Assembly (NCBI GenBank): GCA_033675265.1
Contig: JAUJYZ010000149.1
Span: forward strand, 69,501 to 133,500
Direction: 5' to 3'
DNA length: 64,000 bases
Source of the DNA: Actinostola sp. cb2023
Lineage: Eukaryota > Cnidaria > Anthozoa > Actiniaria > Actinostolidae
Part shown: piece by piece, positions 28,782-40,360 of the stretch
Position numbering within the stretch: the first letter of the stretch is position 1
How the letters are laid out: each line of letters begins with the position of its first letter
Made by a program: the position numbers and the translations under genes
The notes under the pieces: generated by a model
Seen by the model: the letters and a program-made list of their open reading frames with translations, nothing else
Database searches by the model: none
What the model was told of the DNA's origin: nothing

Positions 28782-31172
28782 GCAGCCCAACCATTCCTTT
28801 TGAGGCTACTAAATAATGAAATAAAATGATATGTGCGTCTTTTTTGATGGGTTTCCTGTGGTAGAGCGCGCGCGCATTACGTATTATGTTGGGATCCCTG
28901 TAGCTGATCCCTGTGCATAGAAATGTATGATGTTGGGATCCCTGTGCTCATCCCGCACGTCCCGCAGCATATGTGTATATTGAAACAAGGTGTGAAACTG
29001 ATGGCGTATCATGGCCTGATGTGCGGTGCAGTTCGATGGTGCACTTTTCCGTGAGCCGAAGAACCGAAGTCGTCGTACGCTACAGGCCCGTGGGGGGTAC
29101 CCAGGGTGAAGTAGCTCAAGTCTTGCAAAATGGCGGGACATCAAGAGAAGTCGATGAAACAAAACATGATTTTTTCGGTGTAAGCGTTTGAATTCTATTC
29201 CTTATCCATGGTAAGTTACGCCATTTGTTCACAATTCATGTCAACTTTAAATAACTTTAGAAGAAATTCGACGATTTTAAAGTAGTCCTTTTTCATTTTG
29301 AATGGTGGATAATTGTATGTTGGGCTCGACAAGCAAAAGTTTTGTTGAAAAGCAACTTTAACTAAAAGTATTTTTGTCAAGGTTTTTACGTAGTATTTGC
29401 TCTAACTGTTCTCTAATAAAAGCACTTGCCTATACTAGGGCAGAAGGGCTGCTCACTAATCCTCAACAAATCAGTTTTCATAAATTATGACTGAGCTGAG
29501 CATTGACTTGTGTAGTTTTGTCAGTGATCGAAATACACTTCAACAAGGATTACCTCTCAACTGACCGATGGTACTTTATCTCTATTTAAACATTTTGACG
29601 GCTATCTCATCAGAAAGTGTTTGACGTAATTTTGTACTTTCTTACAGTTGTTCTTACTGAAAACATAAGGACCAACACATCATTAACCATCTGAAGCAAA
29701 AATATAGACGAACTCAATGGCATTCACTGACATCGAAGGAGACATGAATGGCGAAGGACTCGTGAAGCAGTTGAAGCTGCCGTGAACTAAAATATTAACA
29801 GTTCTTCATTATTGTCATTGACATAGTACAACTTATTTAGCAAATACTAGCCAGTACCAACTGAAAGAAACACAGCGTAATTAAATACGGTTTTCCTAAG
29901 AACGTAAGTATCGCTTCCGAGTGCTTACAAATTGTACGAACTCCGATGTTTGTTATTCATTCAACTTATGATTGTGGTGACATGCATAATATTTAGTTTA
30001 GTTTCGTATTATTCACAGTATTACTGATCAATATAGCGAATAAATTACACATGAAGAACGGCGAAACAGTGTGTAAAAAGCTTAGTAAACTTTTTAAAAC
30101 TTATTGTTGAAATAAATACGTTTGTTTGTCATTTTGTGTACAAGCACTGATAGCAAAATGTGTAAATACAGCTTATTAGATGTTTTCTCGGGTATTACGG
30201 GCTGATATTTTACGAGTTGCGAATGTATTTTTCCGAGCCCGTAGGGCGAGGAAAAATGCGAGCAACGAGTAAAATGTCAGCCCGTAATACCCGAGAAAAT
30301 ATCTAATGAGGGATTTATTATATAACTGTGACGTAATTTCATCAGGATATTGTATTTTGAGTTTTTTGAGTTTTTTGAGTTGTGAACAGGGCATTACGGA
30401 TTTCTACAGGGCATTAACGTCTTATATCGGCCCTCAAAAATGACCAAATTTGGTAAAATTACGTCACAGATATATAATAATACTAAATATTGAGACTATT
30501 CAACAGTTTGTAAAACACAATGCCTCAATTTTTTTTAAGCATTTTAATCGATAAAATATCAAAAATCAAAAAAAATACTTTATAAAAATCAAAACTGAAA
30601 TCAAATAAAGTATATTGTAGATGTTTTGACTTATATTTAGTGAAAATATAAATATTAAAACTTGCCGAAAAGAGAGAAAAAGAGCACAATTCAGATTTGA
30701 CGAGCGCTTGCCGATGTCCTCTCGAAGGTAAAATCCGAATGTTTCACGGAAAAGTGCACCATCGAACTGCACCGCACATCGGTCCATGAGGCGCAAAATA
30801 TCAAAATTAAAGTTTCTCAGCGTACGGTGAAGTTAGACGGCTGAAACTTATGAAGTGTTTAGAGAATACGGTAAAGTTTAGTTATCCGAAGAAAAATTGA
30901 AATTTCACGTCATATTGACAAAGATTAGGGGCAAAAACGTAATTGTCACGTGACCGAGTATACCTTGTCTCAATATACACATGTACTGCGGGACACGCGG
31001 GATGCGCACAGGGAGCCCAATATTATACGGTACTCAACACAGGGAACCCAACATATCTACGCATTATATATATTGCGCGCGCGCTCTACCACAGGAAACC
31101 CGTCAAAAAAAGTACGCAAATATAATTTTATTATTAGTTAGTAGCCTCAAAAGGAATGGTTGGGCTGCCTGT

Positions 31173-31174
<2 letters not shown>
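28782..31174. mobile_element. 2.4-kb DNA-transposon-like element with ggcagcccaacc ends (MITE family 2, long form)
   Basis: Left end gcagcccaaccattccttttgagg and right end ggaatggttgggctgcc are inverted. The subterminal blocks (cttttttgatgggtttcctg, gtggtagagcgcgcg, cacagggagccc, and a gtgcggtgcagttcgatgg block) also match in inverted orientation over some 300 bp. Internal sequence (29200-30690) has no long ORF, though it carries a foldback at 30181-30300. It is flanked on both sides by CTACTG/CTA microsatellite. No transposase was seen, so it is probably non-autonomous. Confidence 0.68.
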
Positions 31175-31593
<419 letters not shown>

Positions 31594-32139
31594 CAGTAGT
31601 AGTAATAGTGCTAAACGTGGTTCAGAAGTCGAGTTGTAGTTTTAATGCACATTTACAGGCACTGAGGTACTGACGTTAAAAATAGCCTAAAACGTACAAA
31701 CTTAGAACAATCGGTAATTGATATTTTGGGATCCTTTCTCATAAGACTTCGGTGCCTTTCATGGCACTGTTCCTTCATAAGTTGTCATGCATAAAACACT
31801 TTAAGGGACTTCAAGTATGACATAAAAGTTACTTAATGTTGTTGAATTACACGACAGTCATTTGCAACTGAAGGATTTCAAAAATAGTAAAAATATATAC
31901 AGCAAAATAGTTCTGAATAAACGGTTATTCACCCCTCAATCCTTCAGTAAGAGACTAGTCAGAGTATATAGAGTGACTATTGAAGCTACTAGAGAGAAGC
32001 ATTTATGTTGTTGTTATCGTACAAAACGTGATGAACCGTTGCCTAGAAGAAAAGTAGACTGTCATCATGACTGAGTGTGCATATTTCAGTTGGGTACTCA
32101 GTAGGCGTGGCTTAGACTAACCGGACTCTTGTAAAGAGA

Positions 32140-32215
32140 GCGTCTAACCCAATCAGAAATCACGGTCAAATACTTCAATTGATGAGATATTTAAGGGAAA
32201 GACATTCACTTTTAT
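32140..32215 (+). promoter_or_regulatory. Putative promoter of peptide gene D (CCAAT plus TATA-like)
   Basis: ccaatcagaaatc at 32149-32161 is matched by ccaatcagaaatc at about 36366-36378 in front of gene E; in D it is followed by the TATA-like gatatttaaggg at about 32187-32198. The D start codon is 32272 and the E start 36544. The shared block is the best candidate for a common regulator of the two genes. Confidence 0.45.
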
Positions 32216-32271
32216 AGACAGAAGTGTTGCACTGTTTTCTTGTATTCCTTCCTTTTCAAATCATCGTCAAA

Positions 32272-33095
32272 ATGAAGAAATCTTATATTGCAGCTATTGC
32301 CCTGATGTTTATCGCTATGGTAAGACTTTAGTAGGCTTTGGATTACAACTGAATGTAGTCTCGTTTGACTATACTGAGTTTTTTCATTTTATTTGAATGC
32401 GCAATCCTTTATTATGCTTCTAGTCTTATACCTCATTGTTCAGTGAGGCTTCTAATAGCACGTTAAACGTTTTTAAAGTGGTTTAAGCAAGTTTAGAAAA
32501 CCTTAAGTTTAGAAAACCTTCGCCGGGTGCAATACTAAGTACTGTCGTTTTATTTCGTTGTAAATTCAGATGTTTAAAAAAAATAGAAGCAACTGAATAA
32601 CGCAGTTTAACTAAACACGTTTCGGCCTCATTAACGAATATATTGAACTTCTCTTGCAGTCGATGACAACACATGCATCACCAGGTAACATCCCTACTCA
32701 GTTCTGATCACTGATTATGACAGTAATTCACACTTTTAAAATAGATGATTATAAAATGAGCAGTTATAAATAAAACGACTGTCTAGCTTATGACAGTCGT
32801 AACTACCCTTAAATGGTCGAATATAAGGTCCTGAATGACACCTATCAATCATATCAAAACTAAGTGGAACTGCCAAGATTAATGTCTTAACTAACCTTTT
32901 TATAATTATAGTAAAATGAAAACAAAATAACACTACCAAATGGAATTAGCCGAGTGTACTAGTGCGTGTTATGGGTCTTTAAATTTGTTTTAGCTCTTTT
33001 TTGTTAGTAGTATTGTAAAGTATTATTGAATTATTACTAGAAATAGGGCTATATAAATATCTTGTTATTATAATATTATTATTATATTATTATTA

Positions 33096-33138
<43 letters not shown>

Positions 33139-34488
33139 CAGCCCTTTGCAAAAATTCTGTAAATCAAGTATATCAGTATATATCCATATATTGGGTGCAT
33201 TATGGGTAATACTATTTTAGAGTTTTTCCACAAAATATGCAGCAGAGATGAGGAGCTTTAGAGAGAAAAAGTTTGGGCTTGATTGACATTTTCTGGTTTC
33301 ATATTGCACTTTACGACACCTTCAAGGTTTCGGACTAAATTACTCCCGTATTATATCTGTCATCAAACAAAGTAACCAAAGCAAACTAACTTAATCCCTT
33401 CCTTTATATTATGTACGTGCAAATGGATCAAGAGTAAACGAATAGGTACACAAATCTACGGCCAGAATAGTTTCTGAGTAATTATAAAGTTATAAAAATA
33501 TAACGCACTAGGCCTACCCAAGCTGTCTACGAGACCGCAGGTATAACGCACTAGGCGTACCCAAGCTGTCTACGAGACCGCAGGTATAACGCACTAGGCT
33601 GAAAATCTATACCCTAAAATTTGAAATTCGTGACCAATTTGAAGCTAATTATAATTATAATTTTGCCGCTACGATCATTTATAAACCTGATTAGATCTTC
33701 AAATACTGGTGAAAATTCAAAACGACTCCCAGTCCAAATGGGCAATATATATACCATCATAGACCTGTTGACGAATTACTTATGCATCTTCTGAACCTTG
33801 CTGATCAGCCGGCAGGGGTCCTGTATGTAATAAATAAACACACAACTTCTAGCTGCTAAAATTAAGTCAAATTGAGATTCCCAAGGTAGCATCCGGATAT
33901 TACAATATAAACTTTATACTCACAGAGATACAGTTCTTGCGGGCCAAGTTTACCTGCTGCTTCCAAAACGCCAACAATTGTAGTAGAATAAAGGCCAATT
34001 CATTCCCGCCAAATTATATATCAATCCTTACGTGTCAAAATGCAATTTCAAATCACATTGGGTACCAACAAAGATAGCTTGAACATGGAATATCTCTATG
34101 TGTGCAAAATCAACCAAGAACATACAGAAATAAACCATAGAATAGCAGATTGTACAGAGCGATATGTTGTCGAGTAGAATGCGCGGGAATGTGATTGAGA
34201 AAGACTTATTAACTAACTTGACTTAATCCTGTTGACTTAATCCTAGCAACTGTCGATCATCTTATCGCAATACAAACAAAGATTGAAAGGCTTACAACCC
34301 GATACCATGCCTCCAACTGTGACAACTTTTTCGAGTAAAGCTCCTCATTGTTACTCGCGTGGAACATCATTTAGGGGACTTTTTCAATTACCCATAATGC
34401 ACCTGATATATGGATATACTGATATACTTGATTTACAGAATTTTTGCAAAGGGCTGTATTATTATTATTATTATATTATTATTATTAC

Positions 34489-34525
<37 letters not shown>

Positions 34526-35402
34526 TTCATTTGACTATTACACACGAATTAATATGAGTTTTTGTTTCACGGGTTTATGAAAATAACTCGATAAAAATAG
34601 AAATATATCGCTATTATTTCGTCAGTTCCTGAATGGAGCGGCAATCTCGTACCTTATTCTCACTAATTTTCGCGATTTCAAAAAAATCGCGATAAAAAAA
34701 AACCAAAATTTAATACTCGCGAAATACGGCTTCCGAATCTTCGCGAAGTTAAGTGGTACTCGCGAAAATTAGCGAGAATAAGGTACTTACTTATTCGTCA
34801 TCTTAATAAATGATTTAAATGAATATTATTTTCAGTGGAGTCGCCATGGAGAAAACGACAACCGAATTGCATACAGTGCTTTGCTCCAGAATGCGGTTTC
34901 GATGGCCGGACATGTCCTTATGGGTTTTTCTGCTGTAGCAGTTGCTGTACTCCGCGCAAATATTGTAAGTTAAAACAGACAAAACTAAATAGAGTCGTTT
35001 TCGTATGAGTGGGAAGTAGTAGTAGTGTGCAGTGGTGGATCCAGGGGTGGTTCCAATTGTGTTCCATTGAACCCCCCTTTGTGAAGCCGATCATGTTCTT
35101 CAGCTAAGTAGAATGAAATTGAAATTATGGTTTGTCCTTAAAATGCAGAAAGTAGCGTTTCTGGAACCCCCTTTATAAAATCCTGGATTTTGCGCGCTGT
35201 ATGTGATTGGTTGAATAGATGTCTTCGATTCTGTGACCGGTAACTCCGTGCCGTAGGTTTCCTACTAATATACGAAAACGTCTCTATACTCTTTATTTTA
35301 TTCTCCATACTCAGTGTAGTATCTACTTTACAGTTGTCACTGCATGTCATATAATTATTAATATCTAATGATTGATCTCATTCTATTTTAGATCGCAAGT
35401 AA
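32272..35402 (+). CDS. Secreted eight-cysteine peptide precursor D
   Basis: Coding exons 32272-32319, 32660-32684, 34836-34964 and 35392-35402 (phases 0/1/1) encode 70 aa. Signal peptide MKKSYIAAIALMFIAM; exon 2 SMTTHASP. Exon 3 begins with an acidic/basic stretch ending in WRKR, a likely furin-type or dibasic site, then Q (possible pyroglutamate) and a compact core with spacing C-x2-C-x4-C-x6-C-x5-CC-x2-CC. The terminal exon is 11 nt, as in WAP genes A and B. aataaa follows at about 35443. The number of cysteines and gene structure point to a derived WAP-like peptide, but the spacing is shorter than in a standard WAP domain. Extracellular; function unknown (defence, inhibitor and signalling are all possible). 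Confidence 0.8.
33137..34459. mobile_element. 1.3-kb element with about 70-bp terminal inverted repeats in intron 2 of gene D
   Basis: Left end cagccctttgcaaaaattct and right end agaatttttgcaaagggctg are inverse, and the match continues through gtaaatcaagtatatcagta and catatattgggtgcattatg with few changes. Both sides abut ATT repeats, suggesting insertion into a TA/ATT site. The interior has a 47-bp direct duplication (33510-33600) but no transposase ORF. Confidence 0.78.
34649..34787. mobile_element. Short foldback MITE with gtaccttattctc ends
   Basis: gtaccttattctcactaatt is mirrored by aattagcgagaataaggtac; the subterminal sequence is rich in cgcgaa. It is located just upstream of exon 3 of gene D. 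Confidence 0.72.
34990..35287. mobile_element. MITE family 1, copy 3, in intron 3 of gene D
   Basis: tagagtcgttttcgtatgag at the left and atacgaaaacgtctcta at the right are inverse. The inner part shares gattggttgaatag and gcgcgctgt with the other copies. Confidence 0.75.
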
Positions 35403-36543
35403 CTTGTGTGGGACAAGTGCTAGACATGAAAACCATTAGAATAAAATAAAGTAATACAATACAAACTTTGGCAGTCTTCAGAATACTTGTATTTTATTAT
35501 TGTACGTAATGATCGTAAGTGAGTGAGTGAGTCTTTATATAACGAGGGTTAAAGACATAATAGTGTAAGGACATTAATAACCTTGTGGTTCCTCAAAAAT
35601 ACAGATAATCTTATCAATAATTTACAATGGGAATACATAATATCAGAATCGTATGTACTTCTGATAATATAGATACAAATAAAATACTAAGATATAAATA
35701 AATTGTAAATGTTTTACGTAAATAAATCATTTTGCTTCGTTATGAAAGTACTATAAAAAAATTGTTTGTGTGTGTAAAAGTCCAGTCATTTCAATTACTT
35801 TTTATTCTGCTGACATAAGCCATTTAAGCCTCTGGCTTTGGCCTTACTTAATATAAATAACAGGAAATTTTTCCAATAAATAAATAAAATCAATCAATCA
35901 ATCAAATAAAAGTTTGTATGATTGAATACCTTTTTGCTTTTCAATACATATATATATTCAGTTTTTTTGGAGTTTTCTAATAATATTACCCTGAAGTACT
36001 CAGCAATTACATTGTGGAGCCTTGGCATCGGTTTTGCATCAGCAAAGTCGAATTTAATATAGAGTAAGGTAGCCCTTGCAGACCCCAACCCCCTCCCCCC
36101 ACAAAAAAAAACATTTAAAGATATTGCAAACATTATAGACCATTCGCACCTGAAACCACAGGTAGCCCAAATATTATAGCCATTCGATTATTTGATTTCA
36201 AGCATTCCTATCTCATTTATTTGCGTGCAGCATCTTAGTATTTGGTAAATGGCTCAGCAATATCGTTCACATTTCAGCGTCGTTTACCAAAACATTGTTG
36301 AAGGAGGCGTGGTCTCTTATAACTAAGTGGCCTCTTATAACTAAGAAGCTAAAAGTGTGTGTAAGCCAATCAGAAATCGCTATCTTGCATTGCATGAGAC
36401 GTGCCTACTGAAAAGGAATGACATTGCATTTCTAATATATTATAGAAGTCTCAGCATAAACGAAAACGTCAGATAAATTTGATTTGTTTTCTTGCAGAAA
36501 CTTGTGGCTTGAACGCTTGAACTGCGCTCATATCATTGCGAAA
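35403..36543. other. 3' flank of gene D and 5' flank of gene E
   Basis: Contains the gene D polyadenylation signal (about 35443), a gtgagtgagtgag stretch at 35520, non-coding AT-rich sequence, and the gene E promoter region with the ccaatcagaaatc block. No independent gene was seen. Confidence 0.5.
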
Positions 36544-38205
36544 ATGAAGACATCTTGTGTTGCGGTTATTGCCTTGTTGTTGGTCGCCATGGTAAGACTA
36601 CTTTGAACAAGTTCGTTTAAAGTATTCGTCAAGTACCCTGTTCACACCAAGGCTTAAACATGTTTTAAAGTGGTTTAACTAAACAGGTTTAGAAAATTAT
36701 CTACAAACACCATGCAACCTTTGGCACAAAACTGCTGGTAAACTGTCCTTTCTGTTGCACAGTAGAAATTATTCCAGGTAGTTTGATTCTTGTGAAATTT
36801 AGATGCCCTCGAATTAGAGAAGCGAGAAAAACTCAGTTTAACTAAACAAGGTTTGGTGTGAATGGGGTATTTATTATTGCTCCAATAGGCTTTTAATAAC
36901 GAAAGAGTCTGCACTGATGGGTGGATTAGTTGATAATTTCACCGCCATCATGCAAGCCTATATATCATTTGTAAATGGTTAGTCTCTATGAATTAACGAA
37001 TATCTTGAATTATTTTTTCAGTCGATTACAACTTATGCAGCCCCAGGTTAGTTCACCCTTGAACCAATAGGTTTAATGTCTTCATACCTTTAAGGAGTTA
37101 TTTACAAAACTAAAGTACCAACGAGCATCACCACCGGCTCTTTATATACATGGGGGTCCCCCATGGGGGCTCTTTATATACATGGGGCCCCCCAGGGGGC
37201 TCTTTATATACATTGGGGTCCCCCCAGGGGGCTCTTTATATTCATGGGGTCCCCCAGGGGGCTCTTTATATACATGGGGTCCCCAGGAGTCTCTTTATAT
37301 ACATGGGGGTCCCCCAGGTGCGGATGAGTGATTGAGACACTTAATGAAATTGACAACTATATTAGTAGCACTAGACACTGGTCGAAATATTAGTGTGTTG
37401 GTTATGTACCCACTACACTACCATCATCATCCGTCATCATCATCATCATTCATCACCATCATCAGTCATCATCGTCATCATCAGTCATCATCATCAAATC
37501 ATTATTAATAATTATTGCTGATAATCATTACTGATAATCATCATCATCATTCATCACCATCATCAGTCATCATCGTCATCATCAGTCATCATCATCAAAT
37601 CATTATTAATAATTATTACTGATAATCATTACTGATAATCATCATCATCATGCATCACCATCATCAGCCATCATCGTCATCATCATTATCACATCATTCC
37701 TCATTTATTACTGATAATCATTACTGATAATCATTATTATTATCATCATTATCAGTTATCATTCATCATCAACACCATCATCAATCATCTTTACTGATAA
37801 TCATTACTGGTAATCATCATCATCAGCAGCAGCAGCAGTCATCATTACTGATGATCATTGCTAATAATCATTACTAATAATAATCATAATCAGCATTCAT
37901 CATCATCGTCATCATCACTATCATCAGTCATCTTTACTGATAATCATTACTAATAATCATCATCATCACCATCATTCATCATCAATACCATCATCAGTCA
38001 TCATTACTTATACTCATTACTGATAATCATTACTGATAATTACTGATAATTATTTTCAGTGGACGAGCTGGACGAGCTACCATGGAAGAGGTCTCCCAAA
38101 CAGGGTTGCTATTTGTGTGTTAGATCAGATTGTGGTCACAGTGGCCTTGTATGTGATCCAGGCTTTTTTTGTTGCAATGTCTGTTGTAACCCTAAGCAGA
38201 AGTAA
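36544..38205 (+). CDS. Secreted eight-cysteine peptide precursor E
   Basis: Coding exons 36544-36591, 37022-37046 and 38060-38205 encode 72 aa if exon 3 is read to its in-frame TAA. Signal peptide MKTSCVAVIALLLVAM; exon 2 SITTYAAP. Exon 3 opens with the acidic VDELDELPWKR, a dibasic site, then the core with C-x2-C-x4-C-x6-C-x5-CC-x2-CC, the same spacing as D (FFCCNVCC against FFCCSSCC). A gtaagt overlaps the stop (38202), the position where D splices to its 11-nt last exon, but using it would give another phase. Here the terminal exon has therefore probably been lost by read-through. Introns hold a 30-odd-bp minisatellite and ATC repeats. Confidence 0.78.
37139..37322. repeat. GC-rich minisatellite, unit about 31-33 bp
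   Basis: About six copies of ggctctttatatacatgggg followed by tcccccag-type runs, in intron 2 of gene E. Each unit is itself partly palindromic (gggg...cccc). Confidence 0.93.
37423..38050. repeat. ATC-rich microsatellite/minisatellite
   Basis: Imperfect ATC/CATCAT with a recurring tcattactgataatcat block and two near-identical 120-bp segments (about 37440-37540 and 37545-37650). It fills intron 2 of gene E up to the acceptor. Confidence 0.93.
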
Positions 38206-38572
38206 GTAAGTCATTATCGGATGGTATAAGAAAGAGAAGGCTGCTAAATGATTAGTATAAGGAACAGAACAGACCGGCAAAAAAACTTTTTCTTCCAGTG
38301 TTTGGTATGCCTGTGTTGAATAACCGAGGGGAGACTGGTCATGAATATTCCCCACTACCACAGGAAGCCCGTTCCCTAATTCTCTGGTCTCTGAAATTAT
38401 TCATCAATACCAACGCCCGCGAACAAATGTTGTTGACATTGGACAAATAGAAACATTATTTTATAATTCCATGGGGTTACTCTCTGACCAGAGGTGTTCT
38501 ATCGTCCACTGTCAACAACATTTGTTCGCGTTCTCGTTAGTATTTATGAATAATTTACACTGTCTCGAGGCT

Positions 38573-38789
38573 AAAGGCCGATTTACACGATACGATTTGT
38601 CGGCCCGAATTTTTATAAGCTTCGTTCGGAAAAATGAAGAAATCGGCCCGATTCGGAAAAATCTGTTGCACTGCAACAGATTTTTTCGCGTCGGGCCGAT
38701 TTTTTGAAAGGAAAATCAAATGAATTGGAGTGTTAAAAACAATAGAACTCAAATCGGGCCGAAAAATCGTATCGTGTAAATCGGCCTTA
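38573..38789. mobile_element. Foldback MITE, ends aaggccgatttacacgatac
   Basis: Left aaggccgatttacacgatac and right gtatcgtgtaaatcggcctt are exact inverses; subterminal tcggcccga and tcgggccga also pair, and cgggccga recurs towards the centre. It is 217 bp and non-coding. Confidence 0.82.
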
Positions 38790-38913
38790 ACCCTGCATAT
38801 ATGCGTCTTCAGTCAATTAGTACAGCGGTGCTAAACAACTCGAAATAATAATAACCGGCTAGTATTGAGACCTATGGCACAGTTTCACACTGAAGTGTAC
38901 GTGAGACAATGAT

Positions 38914-39711
38914 CAGGGGCGGATCCAGGTTTTGTTTAAACAGGGGGTTGTGTTATCTGAGCGGCGAAGAGCCGCGAACTACTAGGGGGGTTTGGGGGCA
39001 TGCTCCCCCAGAAAATTTTGAAATCTACAAGCTCTGAAATGCAATTTTTAGAGATCTGGAGTTGTTTTATTACAGTAACACAACAAAACTCAATTTTCAG
39101 TAAAATTGTGAGTTTATTGGACATCCAACAAAGATGCTTGGAAGAGTCTTCTTGGGTGAGCTTAGTGTGTAAAACTAAGTTTCGAAAAGCGAAGAAATAT
39201 AAAAAGCACCTTCAAGTTAGTAAACAATTTCAGTTCGTATATTCTCAGCGCTGTGCACGTGTTCCACTTGCGACGTCACATCACGTGACTTTACGAAAAC
39301 AACCCGAACAGTCGAATCACTTTTTCGCGGATTTTTTCGAGTTAGAGATAACTTTTGGCAACATTTTCTCGATTTCAACAACAAGTGTAGTCTTTAAATT
39401 TGCTTTGGGTGTTTTTCCGGATTTGTTAAATTATTTTCCAAAAAATTTCATATTTACGTGAGACCTTGCCTTGAAAACTTTTGCCGCTAAAAAAGGCAGG
39501 TTCTTTCAGTTATCAGTCAAACCGACCTCGAAGTTGAACGGTCATGCAAACAGTATAGGAATTAATTATATTAATTATATTATTATAACGAGGGAGAGAG
39601 CTGAAAGGCAAGAGGGACCTACGGACAGACATACTGACATATACAAGTATTTAAAAAATATCCATAGGGGGGGTTGCAACCCCCAGAACCCTCCCCCTGG
39701 ATCCGCCCCTG
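38914..39711. mobile_element. 798-bp DNA transposon relic with caggggcggatccagg ends
   Basis: Terminal inverted repeats caggggcggatccagg / cctggatccgcccctg. Direct atgat lies on both outer sides (38909-38913 and 39712-39716), a possible 5-bp target duplication. The ORF at 39000-39461 covers much of it but has no DDE signature that I can recognise. A related but partial end (ctggatccaccactg) is at 46849-46864. Confidence 0.7.
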
Positions 39712-40160
39712 ATGATAACGACCTTATCAGTTCCTTCAACTCCTCTGATCACTTTATCTATTTATACAAAATATTTACTAATTTATTCATCTGAAATTGA
39801 TGGACAAGTGTTAGACATAAAGACACGACAATAATAATTAAATAATTAATAATATTAAATGTTTTAATGCGAATAAAAACAATGCACCTTTATTTCGTAG
39901 TTTCCCAGAATTCTTCAGGATTCTACGCGCGCAAGCGAGGTCAGGGGACAAAATAGAGAATGAAGAAATTCAGTAGAAAACTTAGACTTTTAAATTAAAA
40001 GTGCGTAAAAAGAATTACAAAGATAGATACAAATTCTCAAGCAAAGAAAACAATTTTTTCCTGTTCTTGATTAGTTACAGTAGTCATATTTTCCTCAATA
40101 CACGATCAATTCTAAATATTTTTATCCCCTGACCTCGCTCTCACGTACGGAATCGTAAAG

Positions 40161-40360
40161 AATAGACCTCTTTAGCTTGTATGCAAATTGCCCATTTCAG
40201 ATCATGTGATGTAAACACTGATATTCTCTGGAGAATTGTTCCTTTATATTTTTGAAATTTATTCGTTTATATTGAAAGGACTAATTCTCCAGAGAATATC
40301 AATGTTTACATCACATGATCTGAAATGGGCAATTTGCATACAAGCTAATGAGGTCTATTA
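40161..40360. mobile_element. Foldback element, arms about 80 bp, nearly perfect
   Basis: aatagacctctttagcttgt and acaagctaatgaggtctatt are inverse apart from one change, and gcaaattgcccatttcagat through gatattctctggagaatt pairs with its inverse. The short loop contains tttatatttttgaaatttat. Confidence 0.85.

Noticed and set aside
39000..39461. 153-codon ORF
   Set aside because: Lies within a transposon-like element; no catalytic motif identified, so not called as a gene.
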